Below, in pieces: positions 15,237 to 22,591 of a stretch of DNA of 25,792 nt. How positions within the stretch are numbered: position 1 is the first letter of the stretch; each line of letters opens with the position of its first letter. The stretch lies in NCBI GenBank assembly GCA_045649505.1, contig JAZRQA010000052.1, positions 1-25,792 of the forward strand, in the 5' to 3' direction. The position numbers were made by a program, and so were the translations under genes. The notes beneath the pieces were generated by a model. That model had not been told where the DNA came from. It was given only the letters and a program-made list of their open reading frames with translations, and did no database searches. The DNA is from SIG587 sp045649505. Lineage in GTDB: Bacteria > Bacillota > Clostridia > Oscillospirales > Acutalibacteraceae.

Positions 15237-16316
15237 TTATATAGCAGCAAATTCACTGCCCTCTTTTTTAAGATATTTACTTATCATAATAATACTGCCT
15301 ATAGTACCTGCAAGAATACCTATGGCTATAAAGACAAGAATCAACTGAACCGCCATAGCACTAAATCCTATGATGTCAGAAGTGCCGAGTGTTGTCTTTA
15401 AGGTTTCAATGGCTATTCTGTAGCAGAAATAAACAAGGCCTTCCGAAAGCAGAGCCGAGATAAAGCCGATTGTTATACCCTCCACGACAAAGGGCAGGCG
15501 TATAAACGCATCGGTTGCGCCGACAGCCTTCATTATGCTTATTTCGAGCTTTCGGTTATACATTGTTACACGAATTGTGTTTGAAACAATAACAAGTGAT
15601 ATTACAAGCAGAATTGCAATTATCCACACACCCGCGGTAGCTATTCCGTTTTTTATAGCGGTAATCTTTTCCGCAAGGTCATTTTGAGAAACAATAGAAT
15701 CAACACCCGAAAGTTTTTCTATTTCGGCAATTGTCTCACTAAACTTAGAAAGATCGGTCATAGTAACCTTTGCCGCATCGGATAGCGGGTTTCCATATTC
15801 CTCATCAAGGAATTCAAAATACTGTTCCTTGCCGTCAAGCATGGTTTCCTTTATATTTTCAAGACCCTGCTTGCTGGAAACATATTCAACGCTTGCAATA
15901 TTATCTATCTTTTCTATTTCGGCGCATAAGGCGCGTGCCTCAGCCTCGTTATGGATAAGATAATCACTATCTTTTATATTGTTTTCATCAGGCTTATCAT
16001 CGGAAACGGTGTCGCCTTGTGAATCGGTAGCAGAGCTATCTGCCTTAGATGAAGTGTTTGATACGGTGCTATTTTCGGCGGAGGTATCTTTATCACCATA
16101 TAGTACCGAGTTATAGTCATTAAAATACACCATAACAACATTCTGCTTTTCAAGGTTGCCAAGAGCCTTATCTACATTCGCAGAAAGCAGAAGAGCTAAA
16201 CCAATAAGCACCATACAGGCAACCAGTACACCAATAGATGCAAGTGACATCAATCGGTTTACCCATATATTCTTTATGCCTTCACGGGTCAGATATTTTA
16301 CGCTTTGAATTTTCAT
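15237..16316 (-). CDS. ftsX: Cell-division permease-like protein FtsX
   Basis: Membrane half of the FtsEX complex, which passes ATP-driven conformational change to a cell-wall hydrolase. Helices are at about 26-46, 228-248, 280-300 and 322-346. A large extracellular domain lies between the first two (about 50-225), with the usual VEYVSSKQGLENIKE and a hydrophobic EYGNPLSDAAKVTM part. The cytoplasmic MYNRKLEISIMKAVGAT motif links to FtsE. At 359 residues it is longer than typical (about 300), because residues 71-122 form a low-complexity Ser/Thr/Asp/Asn-rich insert in the extracellular domain. The start overlaps the ftsE stop (ATGA). The M23 hydrolase follows. Confidence 0.95.
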   Translation of the reverse strand: MKIQSVKYLTREGIKNIWVNRLMSLASIGVLVACMVLIGLALLLSANVDKALGNLEKQNVVMVYFNDYNSVLYGDKDTSAENSTVSNTSSKADSSATDSQGDTVSDDKPDENNIKDSDYLIHNEAEARALCAEIEKIDNIASVEYVSSKQGLENIKETMLDGKEQYFEFLDEEYGNPLSDAAKVTMTDLSKFSETIAEIEKLSGVDSIVSQNDLAEKITAIKNGIATAGVWIIAILLVISLVIVSNTIRVTMYNRKLEISIMKAVGATDAFIRLPFVVEGITIGFISALLSEGLVYFCYRIAIETLKTTLGTSDIIGFSAMAVQLILVFIAIGILAGTIGSIIMISKYLKKEGSEFAAI

Positions 16317-17038
16317 GAGAGCTCGCCTCCCATATTATCAGCAACAATTCTGCCACCGTCAAGCATAATAACCCTGTGCTGGAAATCGCGCACAAGATTA
16401 TGGTCATGTGTGACCATAAGAATTGTAGTACCGCGTTTATTTATTTCGGTTAGAAGATTAACTATTTCGTATGACATATTAGGGTCAACATTACCCGTAG
16501 GCTCGTCCGCTATAATCAGGCTTGGAGCATTAACAAGGGCGCGGGCAAGACCAACGCGCTGCTGCTCACCGCCCGAAAGCTGATTTGGCATTGAGCGCGC
16601 CTTATGACCAAGGCCCACCTTACTGAGTGCCTTTGATACCTCAACGCGGATTTTCCTGTTGGAAGCGCCTGTTACATGCATTGCAAAAGCAACATTTTCG
16701 AAAACATTCATATTGGGTATCAGTCGGAAATCCTGAAACACTATTCCCATTGTACGGCGAAGCATTGGAACTTCCTTGCGAGGCATTTTGGTCAGATTAA
16801 AATTGTTGACAAATATTTCCCCTGTATTTGCCTTTTCCTCACGCATTATAAGCTTCATAAATGTGCTTTTACCTGCACCAGATGAGCCTACAACAAAGAC
16901 AAATTCGCCTTTGTTTATGCGGACATTAATATCCTCAAGAGCGTGAGTACCGCTAATATAGGTTTTTGACACGCCGCGGAACTCAATAATAGGCGCCGAC
17001 TCATTCCCCATAATATCGTTGATATTTATTGTACTCAC
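16313..17038 (-). CDS. ftsE: Cell-division ATP-binding protein FtsE
   Basis: The ABC ATPase of FtsEX. Walker A GSSGAGKST (51-59), the Q-loop in VFQDFRLIP, signature LSGGEQQ (154-160), Walker B LIIADEP (174-180) and switch His211 are all present. It is 241 residues, with about 15 extra N-terminal residues compared with typical FtsE. The start is GTG at 17036-17038 with only a weak AAGAAAG. An ATG at 17009-17011 would give a more typical length but has no RBS, so the start is uncertain. It follows the PucR-type regulator by 6 bases and overlaps ftsX by 4, so it is translationally coupled on both sides. Confidence 0.95.
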   Translation of the reverse strand: MSTININDIMGNESAPIIEFRGVSKTYISGTHALEDINVRINKGEFVFVVGSSGAGKSTFMKLIMREEKANTGEIFVNNFNLTKMPRKEVPMLRRTMGIVFQDFRLIPNMNVFENVAFAMHVTGASNRKIRVEVSKALSKVGLGHKARSMPNQLSGGEQQRVGLARALVNAPSLIIADEPTGNVDPNMSYEIVNLLTEINKRGTTILMVTHDHNLVRDFQHRVIMLDGGRIVADNMGGELS

Positions 17039-17044
17039 TCTTTC

Positions 17045-18130
17045 TTAATATTTGATAGGATTGGTTTTTAAATATTTGTTTACCATAAGTGCAATCTTGA
17101 AGATTATAGCGTGGTCAAACTCACGAAGGTCAAGACCGGTTATCTTCTTTATCTTTTCAAGACGGTAAACAAGGGTATTTCTGTGAACAAACAGTTTTCT
17201 TGAAGTCTCAGAAACGTTAAGGTTGTTCTCAAAGAACCGCTGAATTGTAAACAGTGTCTCTTGATCGAGACTTTCAATGGAGCCTCTTTTAAATACCTCT
17301 TTAAGGAAGGTATCGCACAGGGTGGTAGGAAGCTGGTAGATAAGACGGGCAATACCCAAATTATCATAGCAAACAATCGTTTTATCGGTATCAAATACCT
17401 TGCCAACCTCAAGTGCTGTCTGAGCTTCTTTAAAGGAACGGGCAAGGTCTTTAAGGCCTTCAACGGTAGTACCTACACCAATTACAGCATGAGTATAGAA
17501 CTCACCCGACAGGGTATCGGCAATTGTACTCGCAAGATTTTCTATATGCTTGGGCTCGATTCCCTGCTTGGTTTCTTTAATAAGCGCAATATCGGTTTCG
17601 TTTATGTTTATAACAAAGTCTTTAGTCTTGTCCGGGAAAAGATTCTGTATGATATCGTATACCGAAACATCGGTAGGCTCAACAGTACGGATAAGAATAA
17701 CGGTACGCTGAACATCGCTGTTAAAATAAAGCTCACGTGCTTTAAGATAAATATCACCGGGCAGAATATTGTCAAGGATTATGTTCTTAATGAAATTACT
17801 GCGATCGTATTTTTCATCATAGTAGAATTTAATATTGGCAAAGGCAACGTTGAGAACACAACAATACTTTTCACTTAGAAGGTCAGTTCCCTCAACAAAA
17901 ACAACATAACTGCTGCCTTGAGATGCAGTAATAACCTTTAAAGTATAGTTGCCCGCCTGCACACATTCACCGCCCATAGAGGCAATGGAAGCACCAACAT
18001 CTATTGTGTCGCCGATTTTACCAAGCTCACTGCAGGCAATAACGGTAAAGGTACTGTCAAGTATGCCGAATGTTTTGTCAATGGAATCCTTCATTTGATG
18101 AATGACGGTTTGAAACAAGCGATTTGACAT
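17045..18130 (-). CDS. PucR/CdaR-type transcriptional regulator
   Basis: A 361-residue regulator. The C-terminal helix-turn-helix (about 308-361, with LFVHRNTLVYRLEKIKKITGLDLREFDHAI) is the PucR/CdaR DNA-binding domain. Residues about 140-280 resemble the GGDEF-like CdaR middle domain, and the N-terminal 120 residues form an unidentified sensor domain. PucR/CdaR proteins usually regulate purine, sugar-acid or amino-acid metabolism. Here the gene is first in the ftsE-ftsX-M23 transcript, with only 6 bases to ftsE, which suggests it governs or is co-regulated with division hydrolase genes. ATG 18130 has AGGAG 8 bases upstream, and the promoter is at 18177-18205. Confidence 0.88.
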   Translation of the reverse strand: MSNRLFQTVIHQMKDSIDKTFGILDSTFTVIACSELGKIGDTIDVGASIASMGGECVQAGNYTLKVITASQGSSYVVFVEGTDLLSEKYCCVLNVAFANIKFYYDEKYDRSNFIKNIILDNILPGDIYLKARELYFNSDVQRTVILIRTVEPTDVSVYDIIQNLFPDKTKDFVININETDIALIKETKQGIEPKHIENLASTIADTLSGEFYTHAVIGVGTTVEGLKDLARSFKEAQTALEVGKVFDTDKTIVCYDNLGIARLIYQLPTTLCDTFLKEVFKRGSIESLDQETLFTIQRFFENNLNVSETSRKLFVHRNTLVYRLEKIKKITGLDLREFDHAIIFKIALMVNKYLKTNPIKY

Positions 18131-18176
18131 TTTAATAACTCCTAATCATTAAAATTATATATAATCATACAAATTT

Positions 18177-18205
18177 ATTTTACACAAAAACTCTGCATTT
18201 TGCAA
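18177..18205 (-). promoter_or_regulatory. Sigma-A promoter of the regulator-ftsE-ftsX-M23 operon
   Basis: Minus strand TTGCAA (18200-18205), 17 bases, TAAAAT (18177-18182) with an extended TG one base before the -10. The leader is about 40 bases. Confidence 0.65.
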
Positions 18206-18279
18206 GACTTATTTCTTAAAAGATTAAAAAATATTACAAAAAATTACAAAACATTGTGAACTAAGCTGTAAAAAAAGAA

Positions 18280-18303
18280 AAATCCGGAAAATATTCCGGA
18301 TTT
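18280..18303 (-). terminator. Terminator of the 20293-18313 sugar unit
   Basis: AAATCCGGAA and TTCCGGATTT form a perfect 10-bp stem over a 4-base loop, followed on the minus strand by TTCTTTTTTTAC. It lies 10 bases after the stop of the TIM-barrel gene. Confidence 0.92.
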
Positions 18304-18312
18304 CTTTAATGT

Positions 18313-19227
18313 TTAGATAACAAATTGTCTAAGATAACGGCAACTGAGTGCTACCGAATCGAGAATTCTTTCCTTGCAGCTTTCGAAAGCCTTATCTTCA
18401 ACCTCTACGCATACAAAGCTATCATATCCGATATCGGTAAGGGCGGAAATATATCTGCCCCAATCAACATCTCCAAGACCGGGAAGTTTCGGGCTCATAT
18501 ACTCAAGAGGATATGCCATAACGCCTACATCGTTGAGCTTATCGGGATAGAGTTTTATATCCTTGCAGTGAACATGGAATATTTTATCCTTGAACTCATA
18601 AATGGGCTTGATGTAATCAATCTGCTGCCAAATAAAATGGCTTGGATCATAGTTAATACCGAAGTTATCACTGGGAAGAATTTCGAACATTTTTCTCCAA
18701 AGCTTAGGTGTGGTAAACAAATTCTGTCCGCCCGGCCATTGATCGGCACCAAAGAGCATAGGACAGTTTTCTATTGCAACCTTTACACCCTTTTCTTCAG
18801 CAAGCTTGATGATGTCGGGCCATACCTGCTTAAAAATTTCAAGGTTCTCCTCTACAGTTTTGGTCTGGTCACGGCCGACAAAGGTGGTAACCATATTAAC
18901 GCCTAAAAGGGCACTCATATTTATAACCTTTTTAAGGTGGTCAATACTTGCCTGACGCTTATCGAGATTACCGTCCATAGTATTAGGATAGAAGGCAAGA
19001 GAGGATATCTCTACATTCCTTTTAGCGCAGTAATCCTTAATATAAGCTATATAATCGGCGGATGTATTTTCTACATCAATATGGCTTACGCCTGCATAAC
19101 GACGTTCTGCCTTACCCTGAGGCCAACAAGCAACCTCAACACAAGAGCAACCGTTAGCAGCGATATCATCAATCATTTCTTCAAAGGTAAAACCGTCATA
19201 AATAGCACTAACTACTCCGAGTTTCAT
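18313..19227 (-). CDS. Sugar phosphate isomerase/epimerase-like TIM-barrel protein (A)
   Basis: A 304-residue cytoplasmic protein of the xylose-isomerase-like (AP endonuclease 2) TIM-barrel superfamily. Expected metal-site segments are visible in order: Glu in VKVAIENCPM, Asp/His in FGINYDPSHF, His in KIFHVHCKD and Glu in FVCVEVED. The start MKLGVVSAIYDGF has AAGGAG about 7 bases upstream. It follows a Gfo/Idh/MocA dehydrogenase by 16 bases and is the last gene of that unit. Members include IolE/IolH, hydroxypyruvate isomerase, sugar epimerases and the C- or O-glycoside lyases acting on 3-keto sugars; the substrate cannot be read from sequence. It differs clearly from the second copy at 21666-22484. 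Confidence 0.88.
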   Translation of the reverse strand: MKLGVVSAIYDGFTFEEMIDDIAANGCSCVEVACWPQGKAERRYAGVSHIDVENTSADYIAYIKDYCAKRNVEISSLAFYPNTMDGNLDKRQASIDHLKKVINMSALLGVNMVTTFVGRDQTKTVEENLEIFKQVWPDIIKLAEEKGVKVAIENCPMLFGADQWPGGQNLFTTPKLWRKMFEILPSDNFGINYDPSHFIWQQIDYIKPIYEFKDKIFHVHCKDIKLYPDKLNDVGVMAYPLEYMSPKLPGLGDVDWGRYISALTDIGYDSFVCVEVEDKAFESCKERILDSVALSCRYLRQFVI

Positions 19228-19243
19228 AAAAATTCTCCTTCAG

Positions 19244-20293
19244 TTAAATATTTACGCTGAGTGTCTGACGGATTTCGTCAGATTTAAAGCAGGCTTCCAT
19301 TACGCAGAGAACTCTGCGAACCTCACAGTTTTTGATGAACTGCTCTTCCCTGCCCTCTACTGCGGCACAGAAATTGCGGTAGAAATTATGAACATCGCTC
19401 ATGGGACGCTCAATATCATACTCATCAAGGGTTAAATGGTCACGGGGAGCCATAGTCTTTGTAATTCCCGCGGCATTCTGCACAGGGGTAACATCCTTTT
19501 CTATCCAGCGGGTTAGCTTGGCTACATGAGCATTTTTCTGCCAATCTGTAAGATAAAGGCTACCCTCCTTACACTGCATATAGAAACGGGGCATTGCAAT
19601 AAAGTTATATGTACCAACCTCAACATAGGCGGATTTGCCTGTTTCAAAGGCAAGTTCAAGACGAAAGCCGTCATCAACCTCTTTGTTAGTAATATGTGTT
19701 GTAATACAGTTTACACCAATTATTTTATCGGGAATGAGCTTTAACATCTGGTCAATAAGATGCACGCCCCAGTCAAGTATCATACCGCCGCCCGGAGCCT
19801 TTTCGCAGCGCCAATCACTAGGAATGCCGCGAGAACCGTGGATACGGGATTCAACACGAATTACCTCGCCTATTTCACCGCTTTCAATAACGCTTTTTAC
19901 GCCCAAGTAATCGACATCCCAGCGTCTGTTCTGATGAACAGAAAGCACCTTGCCCGACTCTTTTGAAGCGTCAACCATACGGTCAAAGGATTCAACCGAC
20001 AGAGCTACAGGCTTTTCACAGATAACATTCTTACCCGATTTTAAGGCGTTTACTACCAAATCCTCATGAACGTCATTAGGGGTTGCGACCACAACGATAT
20101 CAACGCTATTGTCGGCAAAAATAGCCTCGTTTGATTCGTAAACAAATATGCCGTTATCCTTTGCGGCAACTCTACGGTTTTCCTTGATATCATAGGTTCC
20201 CGAAAGAGCTACAACATCACTTTTAAGTACCTGAGAGCAATGCCAGGCACCCTGACCGCCGTAACCTATTACAGCAACATTTAACTTTTTCAT
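19244..20293 (-). CDS. Gfo/Idh/MocA-family sugar dehydrogenase (B)
   Basis: An NAD(P)-dependent oxidoreductase of about 349 residues. The Rossmann motif VAVIGYGGQG (GxGxxG) is at the N-terminus, EKP in NVICEKPVALS marks the substrate lysine, and GGGMILDWGVHLIDQMLKL carries the catalytic Asp/His pair of the family. MKKLN at 20293 was chosen because GGTGA lies 5 bases before it; the ATG at 20329 lacks an RBS and the palindrome at 20311-20328 would then be coding. It is first of a two-gene unit with TIM-barrel protein A. Likely substrates are a sugar, cyclitol or glycoside, oxidised at a secondary alcohol; this is inferred from family and partner. Confidence 0.9.
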   Translation of the reverse strand: MKKLNVAVIGYGGQGAWHCSQVLKSDVVALSGTYDIKENRRVAAKDNGIFVYESNEAIFADNSVDIVVVATPNDVHEDLVVNALKSGKNVICEKPVALSVESFDRMVDASKESGKVLSVHQNRRWDVDYLGVKSVIESGEIGEVIRVESRIHGSRGIPSDWRCEKAPGGGMILDWGVHLIDQMLKLIPDKIIGVNCITTHITNKEVDDGFRLELAFETGKSAYVEVGTYNFIAMPRFYMQCKEGSLYLTDWQKNAHVAKLTRWIEKDVTPVQNAAGITKTMAPRDHLTLDEYDIERPMSDVHNFYRNFCAAVEGREEQFIKNCEVRRVLCVMEACFKSDEIRQTLSVNI

Positions 20294-20310
20294 TGTTATC
20301 ACCACAGACT

Positions 20311-20328
20311 TGATTCCCTTTGGAATCA
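20311..20328. promoter_or_regulatory. 18-bp palindrome in the leader of dehydrogenase B
   Basis: TGATTCC-N4-GGAATCA is a perfect inverted repeat 17 bases before the chosen ATG and about 20 bases after the predicted -10. Symmetry and place suggest a repressor operator or a 5' hairpin. No known regulator consensus was recognised. Confidence 0.5.
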
Positions 20329-20346
20329 TTTTACTTTTATACTTCT

Positions 20347-20375
20347 ATTTTACAACAAAAAAGCGGCCAACACAA
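20347..20375 (-). promoter_or_regulatory. Possible promoter of dehydrogenase B-TIM-barrel A
   Basis: Minus strand TTGTGT (20370-20375), 17 bases, TAAAAT (20347-20352). The -35 lies in the terminator stem of the preceding unit, so it could serve as a separate start within the cluster. The -35 is weak. Confidence 0.45.
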
Positions 20376-20405
20376 GACCCTATTTCGGATTTTTGTGCTG
20401 ACCGC
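20363..20405. terminator. Terminator between the two sugar units, strong in both directions
   Basis: GCGGCCAACACAA (20363-20375) pairs over 13 bases with TTGTGCTGACCGC (20393-20405), including wobble pairs. Six T follow on the minus strand (20357-20362) and about ten on the plus strand (20408-20417). It ends the transcript of dehydrogenase A. Confidence 0.85.
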
Positions 20406-20452
20406 CAATTTTTTTTTGCAAAAGCTTAAATCAAGCCGCGTTTCCGATTATA

Positions 20453-21607
20453 TTATACCTCGGGAATAACGATCTCAACTTCCTTGCCGAGAGCTGCAGA
20501 CTTGTTGATACCGTCGATAATAGCCTGGTTGTAAACAATCTGGCTGGAAGGAACGGTGGCTTTGCCGCCATTCTTAATTGAATCAATAAATGCACGAAGT
20601 TTCTTGTCGAAGAGGTTTCCGCCGTTGTTAATAAGGGGTACTTCATACTGAACACTTCTGCCCGCAACCTGCTTGTAGATAGTGAGAGGCTTATTGAACT
20701 CACCGTTCCAACACTCAGTAGAAGGAATACGCAGACCGCCCTTGGTACCAAGGATAATAGCATCACCGCAGGTATCAATATGCTCAGCCCAAGAAATACG
20801 GAAGTCAAGGATTATACCGCCCTCAAGACGAATGAAGGCTGCTGCAAAATCATCAACACCAAACTTTTCGGCATACTCAGGATGACCGGGATAATACTCA
20901 GGATCGGTACCGAAGAAATTAGAGGTATAACCTGTAACAGTGAGAGGCTTCGGATAGCCAACCGCATTAAGCAGCATATCGAGAGAATAGGAACCGATAT
21001 CACCTACTGCGCCGATACCGCCTGTTTCCTTCTCAATGAAGGTGGTGCCGAAGGGAGTAGGAATACCGCGACGACGTCCACCGCCTGCCTGCAGATAGTA
21101 AATATCGCCGAGTTCACCCGACTGAACAATTTTCTTGATCATCTGCATATTGGGGCCCATACGGGGCTGGAAGCCGATAGTAAGAATCTTGCCGCTCTTC
21201 TTCTCTGCCTTCATAACCTCAATAGCCTCATCAAGGGTTACGGTAAAGGGCTTTTCAAGCATTACATTTAAACCTGCCTCAAGTGCATGGATAGCACAAG
21301 GAGCATGCTGACAGTTGTATGTACAGATGGATACAGCGTCAAGATCCTTCTCGCCTGCTATAAGAGCCTCATCGCTATCATAGAAACGAACACCCTCAAG
21401 CTCAAATCTCTTTGCAAAAGCCTCTGCCTTACCAGGAACGAGATCTGCAAGAGCAACAATCTCTACATCGGGAAATTTCTTGTAGCCGGAAATATGAGAT
21501 TCAGCTATCCAGCCTGTTCCGATAATACCGACCTTAATCTTGCGGTTGGTATCAACGGTTTCTTCGTCATGAATTTTTTCAAATGCGTTTAAATCGTTTA
21601 TGGCCAT
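20453..21607 (-). CDS. Gfo/Idh/MocA-family sugar dehydrogenase (A)
   Basis: An NAD(P)-dependent oxidoreductase of about 384 residues. A roughly 25-residue acidic N-terminal extension precedes VGIIGTGWIAESH. EKP lies in NVMLEKPFTVTLDEA, and the central motif is GDIGSYSLDMLL, with Ser-Tyr-Ser instead of the more common His, as in Tyr-type members of the family. The start ATG 21605-21607 has AAGGAG 9 bases upstream; a TTG at 21616 would abut the RBS and was rejected. It follows TIM-barrel protein B by 58 bases and ends at the terminator at 20363-20405. It is only distantly similar to dehydrogenase B, so the two probably act on different intermediates. Confidence 0.92.
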   Translation of the reverse strand: MAINDLNAFEKIHDEETVDTNRKIKVGIIGTGWIAESHISGYKKFPDVEIVALADLVPGKAEAFAKRFELEGVRFYDSDEALIAGEKDLDAVSICTYNCQHAPCAIHALEAGLNVMLEKPFTVTLDEAIEVMKAEKKSGKILTIGFQPRMGPNMQMIKKIVQSGELGDIYYLQAGGGRRRGIPTPFGTTFIEKETGGIGAVGDIGSYSLDMLLNAVGYPKPLTVTGYTSNFFGTDPEYYPGHPEYAEKFGVDDFAAAFIRLEGGIILDFRISWAEHIDTCGDAIILGTKGGLRIPSTECWNGEFNKPLTIYKQVAGRSVQYEVPLINNGGNLFDKKLRAFIDSIKNGGKATVPSSQIVYNQAIIDGINKSAALGKEVEIVIPEV

Positions 21608-21630
21608 AATAAACAACTCCTTTTATTTTT

Positions 21631-21647
21631 CCCGTTTTTAAAACGGG
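21631..21647 (-). other. Intercistronic hairpin between TIM-barrel B and dehydrogenase A
   Basis: CCCGTT and AACGGG form a 6-bp stem extendable with T-A pairs, 10 bases before the RBS of dehydrogenase A. No T-run follows on the minus strand, so it is not a terminator. It may protect or space the two cistrons. Confidence 0.45.
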
Positions 21648-21665
21648 TGAATTACAAATTTTGGT

Positions 21666-22484
21666 TTACAGTGAGCGAATGTAATCAATGCTCATTTTTG
21701 CGCACTCAAGAGGTGTTTTGTCAAGGCTGGGATTATCCTGCTCAACAATAACAAAACCTGCGCCTGCTGTCTCGGCAGCAGCAATAATGGATGCAACATC
21801 CTGAACGCCGTGGCCAACGGGACGAAGTTCAAAGGATACATCGCTTTCCTCACCAGCTTCTACCTCGCCACCGTCTATAAGATCATACATATTAGCAGAT
21901 TTGCTACCAAAATAGTCTTTTATGTGAACTGTAGGAGCGCGACCTGCGTACTTTTTAACATACTCGGCAGGATCTTCTCCGCCTACCCTTGCCCAACAGG
22001 TATCAATCTGTGTCTGAAGGTCAGCAGGATCAGTATCAGCATAAAGTATATCAAGCTTATTCTTACCATCAATCTTTTCAAATTCAAAATCGTGATTGTG
22101 ATAGCAAAGCTTAATACCGTATTCACGCATTATAGCAGCATACTTCTTAATATCGGCAAGGAATTTATCATAATCAGCTCCGCCGGGAAGATTTGTTGCA
22201 TCAGACCACGGAATTACGATGAATTTGCATCCGATCTGTGCATACGTCTTAACCTCACTCTCAATATCGGCCGCCATTAAAGGAAGTCCAACATGAGCCG
22301 AAACAGGAATAAGTCCAATTTCCTCACAAAGTGCTTTTACCTGCGATGCGCTGTTGTCGAAAATACCTGCGAACTCAACTGCATCATATCCCATTTCCTT
22401 TATTTTTCTAAGGGTTCCTGCAAAATCCTTCTGCATATCATCACGAACAGAATACAACTGCAGACCAATAGGCAAATTAGTCAC
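21666..22484 (-). CDS. Sugar phosphate isomerase/epimerase-like TIM-barrel protein (B)
   Basis: A 272-residue xylose-isomerase-like TIM-barrel protein. It opens with LPIGLQLYSVRDDM, typical of one branch of the family, and has the metal/catalytic segments LCYHNHDFEF, TQIDTCWARVGG, TVHIKDYFG and FVIVEQDNP. GTG at 22482-22484 was taken as start: AAAGGAG lies 8 bases upstream, whereas the GTG at 22493 overlaps the RBS. It is first of a unit with dehydrogenase A and divergent from the AraC gene. This pairing of NHDFEF-type TIM barrels with Gfo/Idh/MocA dehydrogenases is common in gut bacteria and fits oxidise-then-isomerise or oxidise-then-eliminate chemistry. The substrate is unknown. Confidence 0.9.
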   Translation of the reverse strand: MTNLPIGLQLYSVRDDMQKDFAGTLRKIKEMGYDAVEFAGIFDNSASQVKALCEEIGLIPVSAHVGLPLMAADIESEVKTYAQIGCKFIVIPWSDATNLPGGADYDKFLADIKKYAAIMREYGIKLCYHNHDFEFEKIDGKNKLDILYADTDPADLQTQIDTCWARVGGEDPAEYVKKYAGRAPTVHIKDYFGSKSANMYDLIDGGEVEAGEESDVSFELRPVGHGVQDVASIIAAAETAGAGFVIVEQDNPSLDKTPLECAKMSIDYIRSL

Positions 22485-22510
22485 AAAAAACACTCCTTTG
22501 TTATTACTAC

Positions 22511-22539
22511 TTGTATTTTATACAATATCATGTTATAAT
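22511..22539 (+). promoter_or_regulatory. Sigma-A promoter of the AraC-type gene
   Basis: TTGTAT (22511-22516), 17 bases, TATAAT (22534-22539), with an extended TG one base before the -10. It reads into the regulator at 22592 with a leader of about 45 bases. Confidence 0.7.
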
Positions 22540-22543
22540 TCAA
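22515..22543 (-). promoter_or_regulatory. Promoter of TIM-barrel B-dehydrogenase A unit
   Basis: Minus strand TTGAAT (22538-22543), 17 bases, TAAAAT (22515-22520). It lies almost exactly on top of the AraC-gene promoter of the opposite strand, so the two cannot be occupied by RNA polymerase at the same time. Confidence 0.65.
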
Positions 22544-22591
22544 GACAAATAGTTCTGTTTTTTGGTCAAATATTGCTTTTTGAGGTAAAAT

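Noticed and set aside
17261..17878. Plus-strand open frame (205 codons) inside the PucR-type gene
   Set aside because: Antisense shadow; the minus-strand frame has a clear HTH domain and RBS.
21608..21616. Upstream TTG start of dehydrogenase A
   Set aside because: It directly abuts GGAG with no spacer; ATG 21607 has 9 bases.
22485..22493. Upstream GTG start of TIM-barrel protein B
   Set aside because: The codon overlaps the AAAGGAG ribosome binding site; GTG 22484 lies 8 bases after it.
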